This document shows, in pieces, positions 8,891-17,716 of a stretch of 64,000 bases of DNA. Source of the DNA: JBFXCK01 sp050182275 (GTDB lineage Bacteria; Pseudomonadota; Alphaproteobacteria; SHNJ01); NCBI GenBank assembly GCA_050182275.1, contig JBFXCK010000001.1:124001-188000 (forward strand). Direction: 5' to 3'. Below the pieces are notes generated by a model. That model saw only the letters and a program-made list of their open reading frames with translations, was not told where the DNA came from and made no database searches. Each line of letters begins with the position of its first letter. Within the stretch, counting starts at the first letter, position 1. Made by a program: the position numbers and the translations under genes.

Positions 8891-9897
8891 TTTTTTAAAC
8901 CGTGTTTTAAAATCTTTTTCATCACCGTCGGCAAGGCATGGCGGTGAAAATCGCGGGGATGCACCCATTGCCCGGCTAGTTTTTTATTTTTTATTTTGAC
9001 AATTTTCACCACAAAATCAAAATGCGTGAAACTGTGGCGCACTTCGCCCGGCAGCAATTTTCCCGCCGGTTGTGGCGATCGGGCGCCCCATTCGGTTGTC
9101 GGAACTTCCATCATGCCGCCCAGCATGCCTTTATCCGCGCGGCGGCGGATAAGAATTTCGCCTTTAGGATTTTCCAGCCATAACGCCCAGGCATGGCGCG
9201 TAGGCTTGGTTTTCTTAAGCGCTTTCTTAGGCAATTCGTTTTGAATGCCCAGTTTGCGCGCGATACAAGAATTTTTCCATGGACATTTGGGGCATAAGGG
9301 ATCGCGCGGTTTGCAAATAGTTGCGCCCAAATCCATTTCCGCTTGTAAAAAATCGCCGGGGCGGTTTTTGGGCGTTAGGGCCGCCGCAATTTCACGCAAA
9401 GTTTTCTTGGCTTTGGGAAGGGTTTCTTTCACGCCAAACATCCTAGCCAAAACACGTTCGACATTCGCATCCATCGCCGCGACCGGTTGATCAAAGGCAA
9501 TTGCTGCAATCGCGCCGGCAGTATAGGGGCCAAGGCCCGGCAATTCTTTTAATTCCTCGTAAGTTTGCGGGATTTTTTTCCGCATAATCTGCGCCGCCTT
9601 GTGCAAATTCCGCCCACGGCTGTAATAACCAAGGCCTTGCCAGGCGTGTAAGACATCATCAAGCGAAGCCGCGGCCAAATCTTGAATTTTGGGCCAGCGC
9701 GCTAGAAAGCGCTGGAAATAAGCCTTTACCGTTGCAACCGTCGTTTGCTGCAGCATCACCTCGCTGATCCAGACATGATAGGGGTCGGGTTTTTGGCCCT
9801 TTTTCGCGCGCCAGGGCAAGTCGCGCCGGTGAATATCATACCAAGCCAATAATTGGCGCCGTAAATTGCGGGCTTGTATGGGGGAAGGCGGTCTCAT
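8887..9897 (-). CDS. mutY: A/G-specific adenine DNA glycosylase
   Basis: Removes adenine mispaired with 8-oxoguanine in base excision repair. The 336 residues carry the HhH-GPD fold with LPGLGPYTAGAI at 119-130, catalytic Glu46 in ISEVMLQQT and Asp143 in AAMDANVERV. The 4Fe-4S cluster cysteines are Cys195, Cys202, Cys205 and Cys211 (C-X6-C-X2-C-X5-C). The NUDIX-like C-terminal domain that recognises 8-oxoG starts near 235 and ends with the HSFTHFD motif. All key residues are present. It is divergent from dciA with only 14 bases between the start codons and converges on purH with interlocked stops. Confidence 0.98.
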   Translation of the reverse strand: MRPPSPIQARNLRRQLLAWYDIHRRDLPWRAKKGQKPDPYHVWISEVMLQQTTVATVKAYFQRFLARWPKIQDLAAASLDDVLHAWQGLGYYSRGRNLHKAAQIMRKKIPQTYEELKELPGLGPYTAGAIAAIAFDQPVAAMDANVERVLARMFGVKETLPKAKKTLREIAAALTPKNRPGDFLQAEMDLGATICKPRDPLCPKCPWKNSCIARKLGIQNELPKKALKKTKPTRHAWALWLENPKGEILIRRRADKGMLGGMMEVPTTEWGARSPQPAGKLLPGEVRHSFTHFDFVVKIVKIKNKKLAGQWVHPRDFHRHALPTVMKKILKHGLKN

Positions 9898-9911
9898 AAA
9901 ATGCCTATAGC

Positions 9912-10421
9912 ATGGATCAGAAAAAAACCAATCTAGATGATCGCAAAGCCTTTCCTCAGTTGCTGGGGCGCTTAGTGCCGAACCTAACCAAGGCGGCTTT
10001 GGGTAAAAGGGGCCTGGGGGAAGGGGCGTTTTTGGCCAATTGGGCCGAAATCGTGGGCGATACTTTGGCGCAATATACCGCGCCGGTTGAACTTAAATTT
10101 CAGGGGCGCGAGCGGGTAGATGGCACCTTGCATATACGGGTGATGGGGGCGGCAGCCTTGGAAGTGCAGCATTTGCTCCCTCTATTCTTGGAGCGGATCA
10201 ATCGCCATTTTGGCTATGCCGCGGTGGCGCGGATTAAATTGATGCAAGCGCCTTTCACCGTTAAGCCCCAGGCGGCGCGGGCCTATATCGAACCTGCCTT
10301 GAATCCTAATGCTGCAACCGCTTTGCAAGCCGAATTGGCTGCCATACCTGAGGGGCCTTTGCGCGATGCGTTGATGCGGCTCGGGCGGCAAATTATGGCC
10401 AGAAACCAAGGAACCCCTTAG
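9912..10421 (+). CDS. dciA: DUF721 / DciA-like protein
   Basis: A 169-residue protein with the DUF721 domain in its first 110 residues: LLGRLVPNLTKAAL, FLANWAEIVGDTLAQYTAPVEL, then a beta-rich LHIRVMGAAALEVQHLLPLFLERINRHFG. DciA proteins of this family load the replicative helicase DnaB in bacteria that lack DnaC. In alphaproteobacteria a DUF721 gene stands between mutY and a dsbA/smc pair, exactly as here. The C-terminal 60 residues are poorly conserved. The helicase-loading role is inferred from the family. Confidence 0.78.
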   Translation: MDQKKTNLDDRKAFPQLLGRLVPNLTKAALGKRGLGEGAFLANWAEIVGDTLAQYTAPVELKFQGRERVDGTLHIRVMGAAALEVQHLLPLFLERINRHFGYAAVARIKLMQAPFTVKPQAARAYIEPALNPNAATALQAELAAIPEGPLRDALMRLGRQIMARNQGTP

Positions 10422-10423
10422 TA

Positions 10424-10452
10424 TTGCTGGCACCCCTTAAAGACAGTATAGT
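10424..10452 (+). promoter_or_regulatory. candidate sigma70-like promoter for the dsbA-like gene
   Basis: TTGCTG at 10424-10429 and TATAGT at 10447-10452 are separated by 17 bases. The -10 matches the consensus at five of six positions, the -35 only at TTG. It sits just after the dciA stop and 30 bases before the next start codon. Confidence 0.4.
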
Positions 10453-10481
10453 AAGGCCTGGTTTTTGAAAGGATAAGAAGT

Positions 10482-11174
10482 ATGAAACGTTATTGGTTAA
10501 TCGGCTGCGCCACAGCGCTGCTCCTTGCGGCGGCGGCGTTTTTAAACTTTAATTCCCCTTTAACCGCCGATGATAAAATCTCCATGGCGGCCTCGACCGC
10601 GCCGCCGGAAAATATGGCGCCGCTGCCCGAAGATAAAATCAATAATCTTTTGCCCGATCCGGTTTTGGGTAATGCAAATGCGCCGGTGACGATTATCGAA
10701 TATGCTTCTTTCACCTGCCCGCATTGCGCTCATTTTCACGAACAAGTATTGCCGCAATTAAAGGAAAAATATTTGGATACCGGCAAAGCCAAGCTTATTT
10801 TCCGGGAATTTCCGTTCGACAAAGTAGCCTTAAGCGCCGCTTTACTGGTGCGCTGCTTGCCGAACGACCAATATTTCGCGGCCGCGGGGTTAATTTTTAA
10901 AACTCAAAATAGCTGGATTGCCGAAAAAGACCATAATGCCGCGCTGATCAACCGCTTGCGCATCGCCGGCCTCACGGAAGAAAAAGCCAGGACCTGCCTT
11001 GATAATAAAGCGATGGCCGAGGCCATTTTACAGCGCCAGCTTGAGGCCCAACAAAAACTCGGCATTACTTCCACCCCCAGCTTCTTAATCAATGGCCGCA
11101 AATTGGTTGGCGCAAGGCCAATTGAGGATTTCGCGGCAGCGATCGAGGCAAATTCAACCCAACCTTCCCAATAA
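10482..11174 (+). CDS. DsbA-family thiol:disulfide oxidoreductase
   Basis: An exported thioredoxin-fold protein of 230 residues. Residues 1-22 form a hydrophobic signal or anchor segment after MKRYW. The redox motif CPHC lies near 79-82 in YASFTCPHCAHFH, followed by the helical insert typical of DsbA and the cis-proline loop TSTPSFLING near 204. It should act in the periplasm in disulfide formation or isomerisation. In alphaproteobacteria this gene commonly lies between the DUF721 gene and smc; dps is inserted here. AAGGATAAGAAG precedes the ATG. A Cys at residue 9 gives a weak lipobox-like LIGC, but the preceding N-region looks too short. Confidence 0.9.
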   Translation: MKRYWLIGCATALLLAAAAFLNFNSPLTADDKISMAASTAPPENMAPLPEDKINNLLPDPVLGNANAPVTIIEYASFTCPHCAHFHEQVLPQLKEKYLDTGKAKLIFREFPFDKVALSAALLVRCLPNDQYFAAAGLIFKTQNSWIAEKDHNAALINRLRIAGLTEEKARTCLDNKAMAEAILQRQLEAQQKLGITSTPSFLINGRKLVGARPIEDFAAAIEANSTQPSQ

Positions 11175-11187
11175 TGAGGTGAAAACC

Positions 11188-11694
11188 ATGGCCAAATCTT
11201 CCTCCGCTATTCTGAAACAGCTCCCCCATCCTTCGACCGAAGATGGTTTGGTGAAATCGCCCCAGGCGGTGATCAAGGCTTTGCAGCATGTTTTTGCCGA
11301 TAGTTTTTCGCTTTATTATAAAACCCATAGCGCGCATTGGCATATTGAGGGGCCACAATTCTTCACCCTGCACCAGTTTTTCGAGACTTTATACAAGGAT
11401 ATTTGGGGGGCTTTGGACACAATCGCCGAGCATTTGCGCAGCCGCGGCGCCGAGGTGGCCTTAAGCATGGAAACTATCGTTAAGGAAAGCCATATCGAGG
11501 GTTTTGCCGAGATAATAGAGGCCCAAGATATGCTGCAATCCTTAATTGAAGATCAGGAGCATATGATCGAGGAATTGCATAAAGGCATTCAACTGGCTCA
11601 AAAAGCCGGGGACGAGGCCAGCGCCGATTTATGCGTAGAGCGCCTGCGCGAGCATGAAAAACAGCTGTGGATGATTAGAAGCCACCTAGTATAG
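11188..11694 (+). CDS. dps: Dps family DNA-binding ferritin-like protein
   Basis: A 168-residue four-helix ferritin-like protein that stores iron and protects DNA from peroxide. The dinuclear ferroxidase ligands of the family are all present: His50 in SAHWHIEG, His62 and Glu66 in LHQFFETL, and Asp77 and Glu81 in ALDTIAEHL. I chose ATG 11188 because GAGGTGA precedes it at 11176-11182. An earlier in-frame ATG at 11092 would add 32 residues lying inside the dsbA-like gene. It is 13 bases downstream of that gene and probably co-transcribed. Regulation by OxyR or Fur is not visible in the sequence. Confidence 0.93.
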   Translation: MAKSSSAILKQLPHPSTEDGLVKSPQAVIKALQHVFADSFSLYYKTHSAHWHIEGPQFFTLHQFFETLYKDIWGALDTIAEHLRSRGAEVALSMETIVKESHIEGFAEIIEAQDMLQSLIEDQEHMIEELHKGIQLAQKAGDEASADLCVERLREHEKQLWMIRSHLV

Positions 11695-11775
11695 GCCGCA
11701 TTGTTAGCCTTCCGGGATTGCGCTATAAGCTTAAAGGACTAAAGAGAGGGCAGGTAAGCCGCCCCTAAACTGCGC

Positions 11776-11803
11776 TTGATAAGGCGTTGGCGGCGGTTAT
11801 AAA
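11776..11803 (+). promoter_or_regulatory. candidate sigma70-like promoter for smc
   Basis: TTGATA (11776-11781) and TATAAA (11798-11803) are spaced by 16 bases, each matching its consensus at five of six positions. It lies in the 162-base gap between dps and smc, about 50 bases before the smc ATG. Nothing else in that gap was recognised. Confidence 0.6.
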
Positions 11804-11856
11804 CCAAGAAAGACGGCAATAGGGAGCAGCCATAAGGACGGATTGGGTACAGGAAT

Positions 11857-14800
11857 ATGAAAATCACCAAACTACGTTTAAGCGGGTTTAAATCTTTCGT
11901 CGAACCCACCGAATTGGAACTTTCCCCCGGCTTGACCGGCGTGGTGGGGCCGAATGGCTGCGGCAAATCGAATTTGGTTGATGCGTTGAAATGGGTGATG
12001 GGCGAAACTTCCGCCAAGCAATTGCGCGGCGGCGAAATGGATGACGTTATTTTCGCCGGCACCGCCAGCCGCCCTTCGCGCGTTTTCGCCGAAGTGTCGC
12101 TTTTGCTGGATAACCAGGAACGCAAAGCGCCCGCGCAATTTAATAATTCCGAAGCGCTTGAAGTCAAGCGGCGCATCGACCGCGGCGAAGGCTCGTCTTT
12201 CAGCGTCAATGATTTGGACGTCCGTCAGCGCGATGTGCAAACTTTATTCGCCGATGCTTCAACCGGCGCGCATTCCACCGCCATCGTCAGCCAGGGGCGC
12301 ATCGGCAGCCTGATTAACGCCAAGCCGACCGAGCGCCGCTTGGTGCTGGAAGAGGCGGCCGGCATTGTTGGCCTTCATGCGCGCCGCCATGAAGCGGAAT
12401 TAAAATTGAATGCCGCCGAAAATAATTTAAAGCGCGTGCAAGATGTGCTGCAGGCCCTTGATGTTCAGATGCAGGGATTGAAAAAACAGGCCCGCCAAGC
12501 GGCGCAATACCGCAGCCTGGCCGACCGCCTGCGCAAAGCCGAAGCGGCGCATTTCTATCATCAATGGCAATCGACCGCACAAAATTTAGCGGCGAGCCAA
12601 ACTCAATTAACCGCCGCCGACCAAGAATTGGCGGCGCGTGGCGAGGAGTTCTCCGCCGCATCCGCCAAACAGGCTGAGGCGGCCGCTAATTTGCCGCCTT
12701 TGCGTCAGGCCGAAGCCATGCGCGCCGCCGCCTTGCAGCGCTTGAAACTGGCCGAGCATGAGCTCGCCCAGGAAGAAGAGCGTTTAAAGCGCGCCCAAAG
12801 CGCTTTAGCCATGCGCCAAGAGCAAATCGCCGCCGATATGATCCGTGAACAGGAATTGGCGAAAGAAGGGACGCAAGAATTGGCGCGTCTTATGGCCGAA
12901 ATTGAAGCCGGCGCTACGGCCCAAGCGCAAGAGGAGCAAAGCCTGCAAAGCTTAACCGCCTTAGTCGAAGCGGCGCAAAATTTGGTAGCCGCCAAAGAGC
13001 AAACCGCGCAGGATAAATCGCGGGCCTATGCGCAAAGCGCGGCGGAAGAAAAATCTTTAACCGAACGGATCGCCGGCCTGATAAGCGAACGCGATCATTT
13101 GGCGGCCGAAGCCGAAAAACTCACGGCCGAAATGGAAGATGCCCGCCGCCAATTGCAGGAACTGGATATTTTAAATCCGGCCCGCAATCAAGTCATTGCC
13201 GCCGAAGAAGATTTGGTCAAGGCGCGCTCGGCTATGAAGGAAGCCGAGGAGGCCCGTCATCGCGCTTTCGCCGAAGAAAGCGCCCAGCGCTTGAAAATCG
13301 AAAATTTCAGCGGCCAATTAGCGGCAGCCAGGGCCGAAAAAGCCGCCTTGCAAAGCATGGTGGGCGTTGAAATCGCCGGCGAAACTCTGGCCGACCGCAC
13401 CCGTACAGAAGATGGCTATGAAGCGGCCTTGGCGGCGGCCTTGGGCGATGATTTATTGACCGATGAAAAGGGCGAGCGCAAATGGATTGCGCTGCCGCCC
13501 TTGGCTTATGCGCCGGCTTTGCCTGCCGGCCTTCGCTCCTTGCAAGATTATGTGCAAGCGCCCGCCGAATTGGCGCGCTGTCTGGCGCAAATCGGCGTTG
13601 TAGCCGATCGCGCCGAGGGGGATCGTTATCAAAATGAATTGACCATCGGCCAGCGCCTCGTCACTCAAGCCGGGGATTTATGGCGCTGGGATGGTTTTAC
13701 CGTTTCCGCCGCCGCCACCGGCATGGCGGCAAAACGCTTGGAACAGCGCCACCGGTTGAAACAAGTCGAAAAGATTTTAAATGAATTAACCGCTAATCAA
13801 GCGCAAGAAGAAGAAAATTTAAATCGCCTGACCGCCCATACCCAGCAAATTATCGAAGCCGAAACTTTGGCCAAGAAAAATTTGGAAAGCCGTTTCGCCA
13901 CGCTTGATCAAGCGCGGGCCGAAGAATTGGCTGTTACCCAGCGCAACGCCCAAGCGTCGTCGAAATTATCAGCCATTGTCGCCCGCGCCGAACAGCTGGC
14001 CGGGCGCCAAGCCGGCGTAGCGCAGCAATTAAGCAATGCGGAAAATACCCAACGGCAATTGCCCGATTTGAAAATGTTGGAAAAAGAATTTCTGGCCGCT
14101 CAAAGCGCCGCCGGCGAGGCGCGCCGCGAATTAACCGACAATCAGGCGCAGTTGGCCTCGCTTAAACGTATTGCGCAGGAATTGGCGCAGCGTTTAACTC
14201 AAAGCCGCCAGCAGCAGCAAGATTGGCAAAAGCGCCTTGCCACCAGTGAACAGCGCCTAATTGTTTTGCAAGAACGTCAGACGGAAGCCAATGCGGAAGA
14301 AGCTGAATTAGCCCGCCGCCCCGCCGAAATCGCCGGCCAGCGCGCGAAATTGCTAAGCGAATTAACCGAAGCTGAAACTTTACGCCAAGCCGCCGCCGAT
14401 GAATTGGCCGCCGCTGAAAACCATTTAAGCGCGCTTGACCGGAATTTAAAAGAATTGAACGCAGCGATTTCGCAGTTACGCGAAAGCCGCGCTAGGGCCG
14501 AAGTCAATCAGCAGCATGCGGTGGCGGAACAGCAGCGTTTAACAGGGGAAATCGCTGAACGTTTATCGGCAACCCCTGCCGACTTGCTAAGTTTAGCCGA
14601 AAGCGATGAGGCCGATCTGCCCGATTTCGCCGCCATCACCAGCCGCTTGGAGCGCCTGCGCCGCGAGCGCGACACGATGGGCCCGGTTAATTTGCGCGCG
14701 GAAGAAGAAATGGAAGAATTGAATCAAAAAGTCACTTCCATGCAAAGCGACCGCGATGATTTGGTGGCCGCCATCGCCAAATTGCGCGATGGGATTCAAA

Positions 14801-15300
14801 CTTTGAACCGCGAAGGCCGCGAACGCCTTCGTATCGCCTTTGAGCAAGTGAATACGCAATTCCAGGAATTGTTCCAGCGTTTATTTGGCGGCGGCAAGGC
14901 GCATTTGGCCTGGATTGACAGTGAAGATCCTTTAGAGGCCGGTCTTGAAATCATGGCCAGCCCGCCCGGCAAAAAAATGCAAATTTTGTCCCTCTTATCG
15001 GGCGGTGAACGGGCGCTAACGGCATTGGCCTTGTTATTCGCCGTCTTCAAAACCAATCCGGCGCCGATTTGCGTGCTGGATGAAGTCGATGCGCCCTTGG
15101 ATGACGCCAATGTCGACCGTTTCTGTAACCTATTGGATGAAATGGTGGCCACTACCGCCACCCGCTATTTGGTTATTACTCACCACCGGTTGACTATGGC
15201 CCGTATGCACCGTCTTTTTGGCGTTACCATGGCCGAAGCCGGGGTTTCCCAATTAGTCTCGGTCGACCTGGAAAAAGCCCAGGAATTAAGGGCCGCCTAA
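11857..15300 (+). CDS. smc: chromosome segregation protein SMC
   Basis: The condensin ATPase that organises and segregates the chromosome. The 1147 residues are of normal length. The N-terminal head holds Walker A GPNGCGKSN at 31-39. Two long Ala/Glu/Gln-rich coiled-coil arms flank a hinge near residues 490-620. The C-terminal head holds the signature LLSGGERALTALALL near 1045 and Walker B ICVLDEVDAPLDD near 1070. The ATG follows AGGAAT. The coiled-coil arms are alanine-rich, which creates long non-coding reading frames on the opposite strand. No scpA or scpB gene is in this window. Confidence 0.98.
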   Translation: MKITKLRLSGFKSFVEPTELELSPGLTGVVGPNGCGKSNLVDALKWVMGETSAKQLRGGEMDDVIFAGTASRPSRVFAEVSLLLDNQERKAPAQFNNSEALEVKRRIDRGEGSSFSVNDLDVRQRDVQTLFADASTGAHSTAIVSQGRIGSLINAKPTERRLVLEEAAGIVGLHARRHEAELKLNAAENNLKRVQDVLQALDVQMQGLKKQARQAAQYRSLADRLRKAEAAHFYHQWQSTAQNLAASQTQLTAADQELAARGEEFSAASAKQAEAAANLPPLRQAEAMRAAALQRLKLAEHELAQEEERLKRAQSALAMRQEQIAADMIREQELAKEGTQELARLMAEIEAGATAQAQEEQSLQSLTALVEAAQNLVAAKEQTAQDKSRAYAQSAAEEKSLTERIAGLISERDHLAAEAEKLTAEMEDARRQLQELDILNPARNQVIAAEEDLVKARSAMKEAEEARHRAFAEESAQRLKIENFSGQLAAARAEKAALQSMVGVEIAGETLADRTRTEDGYEAALAAALGDDLLTDEKGERKWIALPPLAYAPALPAGLRSLQDYVQAPAELARCLAQIGVVADRAEGDRYQNELTIGQRLVTQAGDLWRWDGFTVSAAATGMAAKRLEQRHRLKQVEKILNELTANQAQEEENLNRLTAHTQQIIEAETLAKKNLESRFATLDQARAEELAVTQRNAQASSKLSAIVARAEQLAGRQAGVAQQLSNAENTQRQLPDLKMLEKEFLAAQSAAGEARRELTDNQAQLASLKRIAQELAQRLTQSRQQQQDWQKRLATSEQRLIVLQERQTEANAEEAELARRPAEIAGQRAKLLSELTEAETLRQAAADELAAAENHLSALDRNLKELNAAISQLRESRARAEVNQQHAVAEQQRLTGEIAERLSATPADLLSLAESDEADLPDFAAITSRLERLRRERDTMGPVNLRAEEEMEELNQKVTSMQSDRDDLVAAIAKLRDGIQTLNREGRERLRIAFEQVNTQFQELFQRLFGGGKAHLAWIDSEDPLEAGLEIMASPPGKKMQILSLLSGGERALTALALLFAVFKTNPAPICVLDEVDAPLDDANVDRFCNLLDEMVATTATRYLVITHHRLTMARMHRLFGVTMAEAGVSQLVSVDLEKAQELRAA

Positions 15301-15334
15301 GGTTTTTACCAGCCGAAATTTTATTAGCTTTTCC

Positions 15335-15363
15335 TTGACATTCGGGGGCAAAAAACTTATGGT
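15335..15363 (+). promoter_or_regulatory. candidate sigma70-like promoter of the F0 ATP synthase operon
   Basis: A perfect -35 TTGACA at 15335-15340 is followed after 17 bases by TATGGT at 15358-15363 (four of six to consensus). It lies in the 99-base gap between smc and atpI, placing a start of transcription near 15370. Confidence 0.6.
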
Positions 15364-15399
15364 TGCGCCGCAAGTTAGGTTGGCATTTAAGGCGGCTTT

Positions 15400-15738
15400 A
15401 TGTCTCACATCCCTGAGCAAGATAACAAGGAAAAAGAGCTTAGCGCCAAGATTGCCAAGGCCAGGCAGGAATTGGAGGATGGGCCTTCGGTATTTAGCGC
15501 CGAAGATCAACAAGTCTCCAACAGCGCTTGGCAGATTTTGATTGAAATTGCCGCCGGCCCCGCCGTCGGCTTGCTAATCGGAATCGCCTTGGATAGATGG
15601 CTTGGCACTACGCCGCTGTTTATTCTTTTGTGCCTGTTTTTGGGGCTGGGGGGCGGATTTTTAAACGCCTACCGCGCCGCGATGGGGCAGGGACGGCAAA
15701 TCGGAAAAGTAGAAACGAAGGATAAAGGCAAGGAATAA
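15400..15738 (+). CDS. atpI: AtpI/AtpZ-family F0F1 ATP synthase accessory protein
   Basis: A small inner-membrane protein of 112 residues, the first gene of the F0 operon. A charged N-terminal stretch is followed by two transmembrane helices near 45-65 and 72-92. The glycine-rich pattern GPAVGLLIGIALDRWLGT and LFLGLGGGFLNAYR is typical of the alphaproteobacterial AtpI family. Related proteins help assemble the c-ring or supply Mg2+ to the synthase. It is one base upstream of atpB. The function is inferred from family and position. Confidence 0.85.
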   Translation: MSHIPEQDNKEKELSAKIAKARQELEDGPSVFSAEDQQVSNSAWQILIEIAAGPAVGLLIGIALDRWLGTTPLFILLCLFLGLGGGFLNAYRAAMGQGRQIGKVETKDKGKE

Positions 15739-15739
15739 T

Positions 15740-16477
15740 ATGTCGGCGACCGGAAAACTTGATCCGCTCCACCAATTCGAAATCCATTCTTTTGCGCCGG
15801 TGCAAGTGGGCGACTTCACCCTGTCTTTCACCAATTCCGCCGCTTTTATGTTATTGGCTGTCGTCATTATTACCGCGACCATGATGTTGGGCGCGCGCCG
15901 CGCCTCGCTGATTCCGGGCCGTTTTCAATCTTTGACCGAGATTCTTTATAACTTCATCTATGGTATGGTGCGTGATGCCGCCGGCGATGAAGGCAAGCCC
16001 TATTTCCCCTTCGTCTTTTCGCTGTTCATGTTCATTTTGGTCGGAAATTTATTGGGCATGATTCCCTTTGGCTTTACTTTCACCAGCCATATTATCGTAA
16101 CTTTTGCTTTGGCGGCTTTGGTGTTTTTGGTAGTAACGGGGATCGGTTTTGTCCGGCATGGCTTGCACTTTTTCGCTTTTTTTGTGCCGCCAGGCGTGCC
16201 GAAATTATTGATTCCGTTGCTGATTCCGATTGAAATTTTTTCCTACCTGGCGCGCCCCATTTCATTATCGGTGCGGTTATTCGCTAACATGCTGGCGGGG
16301 CATATCGTTTTAAAAATCATCGGCGCATTCGTGGTGATGATGGGATTCGCCGGTTTGGTGCCATTCATTTTCGGCGTCGGTTTTGTCGGCTTTGAAATTT
16401 TCGTAGCGTGCTTGCAGGCGTATATTTTTTCGGTACTGACATGCGTTTACTTGCACGATGCGATTCACATGCATTAA
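15740..16477 (+). CDS. atpB: F0F1 ATP synthase subunit a
   Basis: The stator proton-channel subunit of F0, 245 residues with five to six transmembrane helices. The essential arginine of the proton path lies in SLSVRLFANMLAGH near residue 178. Leader-proximal HQFEIH and the C-terminal CLQAYIFSVLTCVYLHDAIHMH are typical of alphaproteobacterial and mitochondrial subunit a. It belongs to the atpIBEF'F operon and follows atpI by one base. Confidence 0.98.
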   Translation: MSATGKLDPLHQFEIHSFAPVQVGDFTLSFTNSAAFMLLAVVIITATMMLGARRASLIPGRFQSLTEILYNFIYGMVRDAAGDEGKPYFPFVFSLFMFILVGNLLGMIPFGFTFTSHIIVTFALAALVFLVVTGIGFVRHGLHFFAFFVPPGVPKLLIPLLIPIEIFSYLARPISLSVRLFANMLAGHIVLKIIGAFVVMMGFAGLVPFIFGVGFVGFEIFVACLQAYIFSVLTCVYLHDAIHMH

Positions 16478-16510
16478 TTATCAACCAACCACACTAAAGG
16501 AGTTACTATT

Positions 16511-16738
16511 ATGGAAATTGCAGCAGCAAAAATGATCGGGGCGGGCCTCGCCATGTTCGGGATGATCGGCGCCGGTATCGGTATCGGCATCATCTTCGGC
16601 GGCTTTTTAGGCGCTGCCGCGCGCAACCCTTCCACCATTCCGCAAATCCGCGTTATGACCTTCATCGGCGCCGCTTTCGCCGAATTGCTTGGTTTGCTCT
16701 GCTTTGTGGTCGGCATTCTCTTGCTGTTCGTCGTCTAA
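16511..16738 (+). CDS. atpE: F0F1 ATP synthase subunit c
   Basis: The 75-residue c-ring hairpin of two transmembrane helices. The glycine motif AGIGIGIIFGGFLGAAARNP lies in helix 1 and the polar loop, and the proton-carrying acid Glu58 is in AFAELLGLL. The sodium-binding pattern is not evident, so proton coupling is likely. A strong AAGGAG lies about 10 bases before the ATG, consistent with the high copy number of this subunit. Confidence 0.98.
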   Translation: MEIAAAKMIGAGLAMFGMIGAGIGIGIIFGGFLGAAARNPSTIPQIRVMTFIGAAFAELLGLLCFVVGILLLFVV

Positions 16739-16752
16739 TAATTTGGTGATTG

Positions 16753-17223
16753 ATGCCGCAGCTTGATTTCGCCACTTTTCCTTCGCAGCTTTTCTGGCTG
16801 GTTGTCAGCTTTACCTTATTGTATTTGCTGATGACCTATGTCGCCTTGCCGCGTATGGGAAAATTGCTCGATGCCCGTTCATCGCGCATCCGCGCCGATT
16901 TGGACCGGGCCGAGCAATTAAAGGCCGAGGCGGACTCGATCAGCCATTCTTATCAAGCAAGCGTTACGCGTGCGCGAGAGGAAGCCAATAAGCTTCTTCA
17001 AGCGGCGCGGGACGAAGCTTCGGCCAAATTCACCGTCCGGCAGGGCGAATTGGCAAGAAATTTAGATGCTAAAATAAAGCAGGCTGAAAGCAGCATTGAA
17101 GACGCTAAAGCCAAGGCCCGCCAGGAAGTCGAAGCCATGGCCGAGACTTTGGCGCAGGATTTGGTCAAACAATTGCTGAAGGAATCCAACCACAACCACC
17201 AACCGATGAAAAAGGCGGTCTAG
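16753..17223 (+). CDS. atpF': F0F1 ATP synthase subunit b'
   Basis: The divergent second b-type stator subunit found in alphaproteobacteria and photosynthetic bacteria. About 156 residues: one N-terminal transmembrane helix (FWLVVSFTLLYLLMTYVAL) and a long charged coiled coil reaching the C-terminus. I chose ATG 16753 rather than the immediately preceding TTG at 16750. It pairs with the b subunit encoded next to form the peripheral stalk that holds F1 against the a subunit. Confidence 0.94.
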   Translation: MPQLDFATFPSQLFWLVVSFTLLYLLMTYVALPRMGKLLDARSSRIRADLDRAEQLKAEADSISHSYQASVTRAREEANKLLQAARDEASAKFTVRQGELARNLDAKIKQAESSIEDAKAKARQEVEAMAETLAQDLVKQLLKESNHNHQPMKKAV

Positions 17224-17224
17224 C

Positions 17225-17716
17225 ATGGCGATTAATTGGGCTGATCCTTCGATTTGGGTAGCTTTGGCGATTGTGGTGTTCATTATCGCCGTTTGGCGCC
17301 CGGTTGGCCGTTCAATTTTAACCACGCTCGATAGCCATGCGGCGCAAGTGGCCAAGGCGTTACAAGAAGCCGAACAATTGCGCCATCAGGCCGAATCCCT
17401 GTTAAGCGATGCGCAAAGCAAATATGCCGCCGCCACTTTGCAGGCCCAGGATATGGTGGCCCAAGCCAAACTTGAAGCCGACCGTTTGGCCAAGGACAAT
17501 GAGCGGGAATTAAATGCGAGTTTGGAACGCCGCGAACGCCAGGCGGTTGAGCGCATCGCCCGTGCCGAAAGCCAGGCTTTAACCGAGATGAAAACCATGG
17601 CGGTTGATTTGGCTGTAACGGCAGCCAAGCGCATCATGCGCGATTCTTTGGATGCCAAAAAATCGGCCGATGTGATCGACCGCGCCATTCAAGATTTGCC
17701 GAAGAGATTGAATTAA
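17225..17716 (+). CDS. atpF: F0F1 ATP synthase subunit b
   Basis: The stator b subunit, 163 residues, with an N-terminal membrane helix near residues 9-26 (VALAIVVFIIAVWRPVG) and a long Ala/Glu/Gln-rich coiled coil that binds F1 through subunit delta. It is the last gene of the F0 operon. F1 genes are not in this window, consistent with the split F0/F1 arrangement of alphaproteobacteria. Its stop overlaps that of the convergent J-domain gene by four bases (TTAA). Confidence 0.96.
   Translation: MAINWADPSIWVALAIVVFIIAVWRPVGRSILTTLDSHAAQVAKALQEAEQLRHQAESLLSDAQSKYAAATLQAQDMVAQAKLEADRLAKDNERELNASLERRERQAVERIARAESQALTEMKTMAVDLAVTAAKRIMRDSLDAKKSADVIDRAIQDLPKRLN

Noticed and set aside
11739..12209. 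156-residue minus-strand reading frame at the start of smc
   Set aside because: It is antisense to the conserved SMC ATPase head and has no ribosome binding site or recognisable content.
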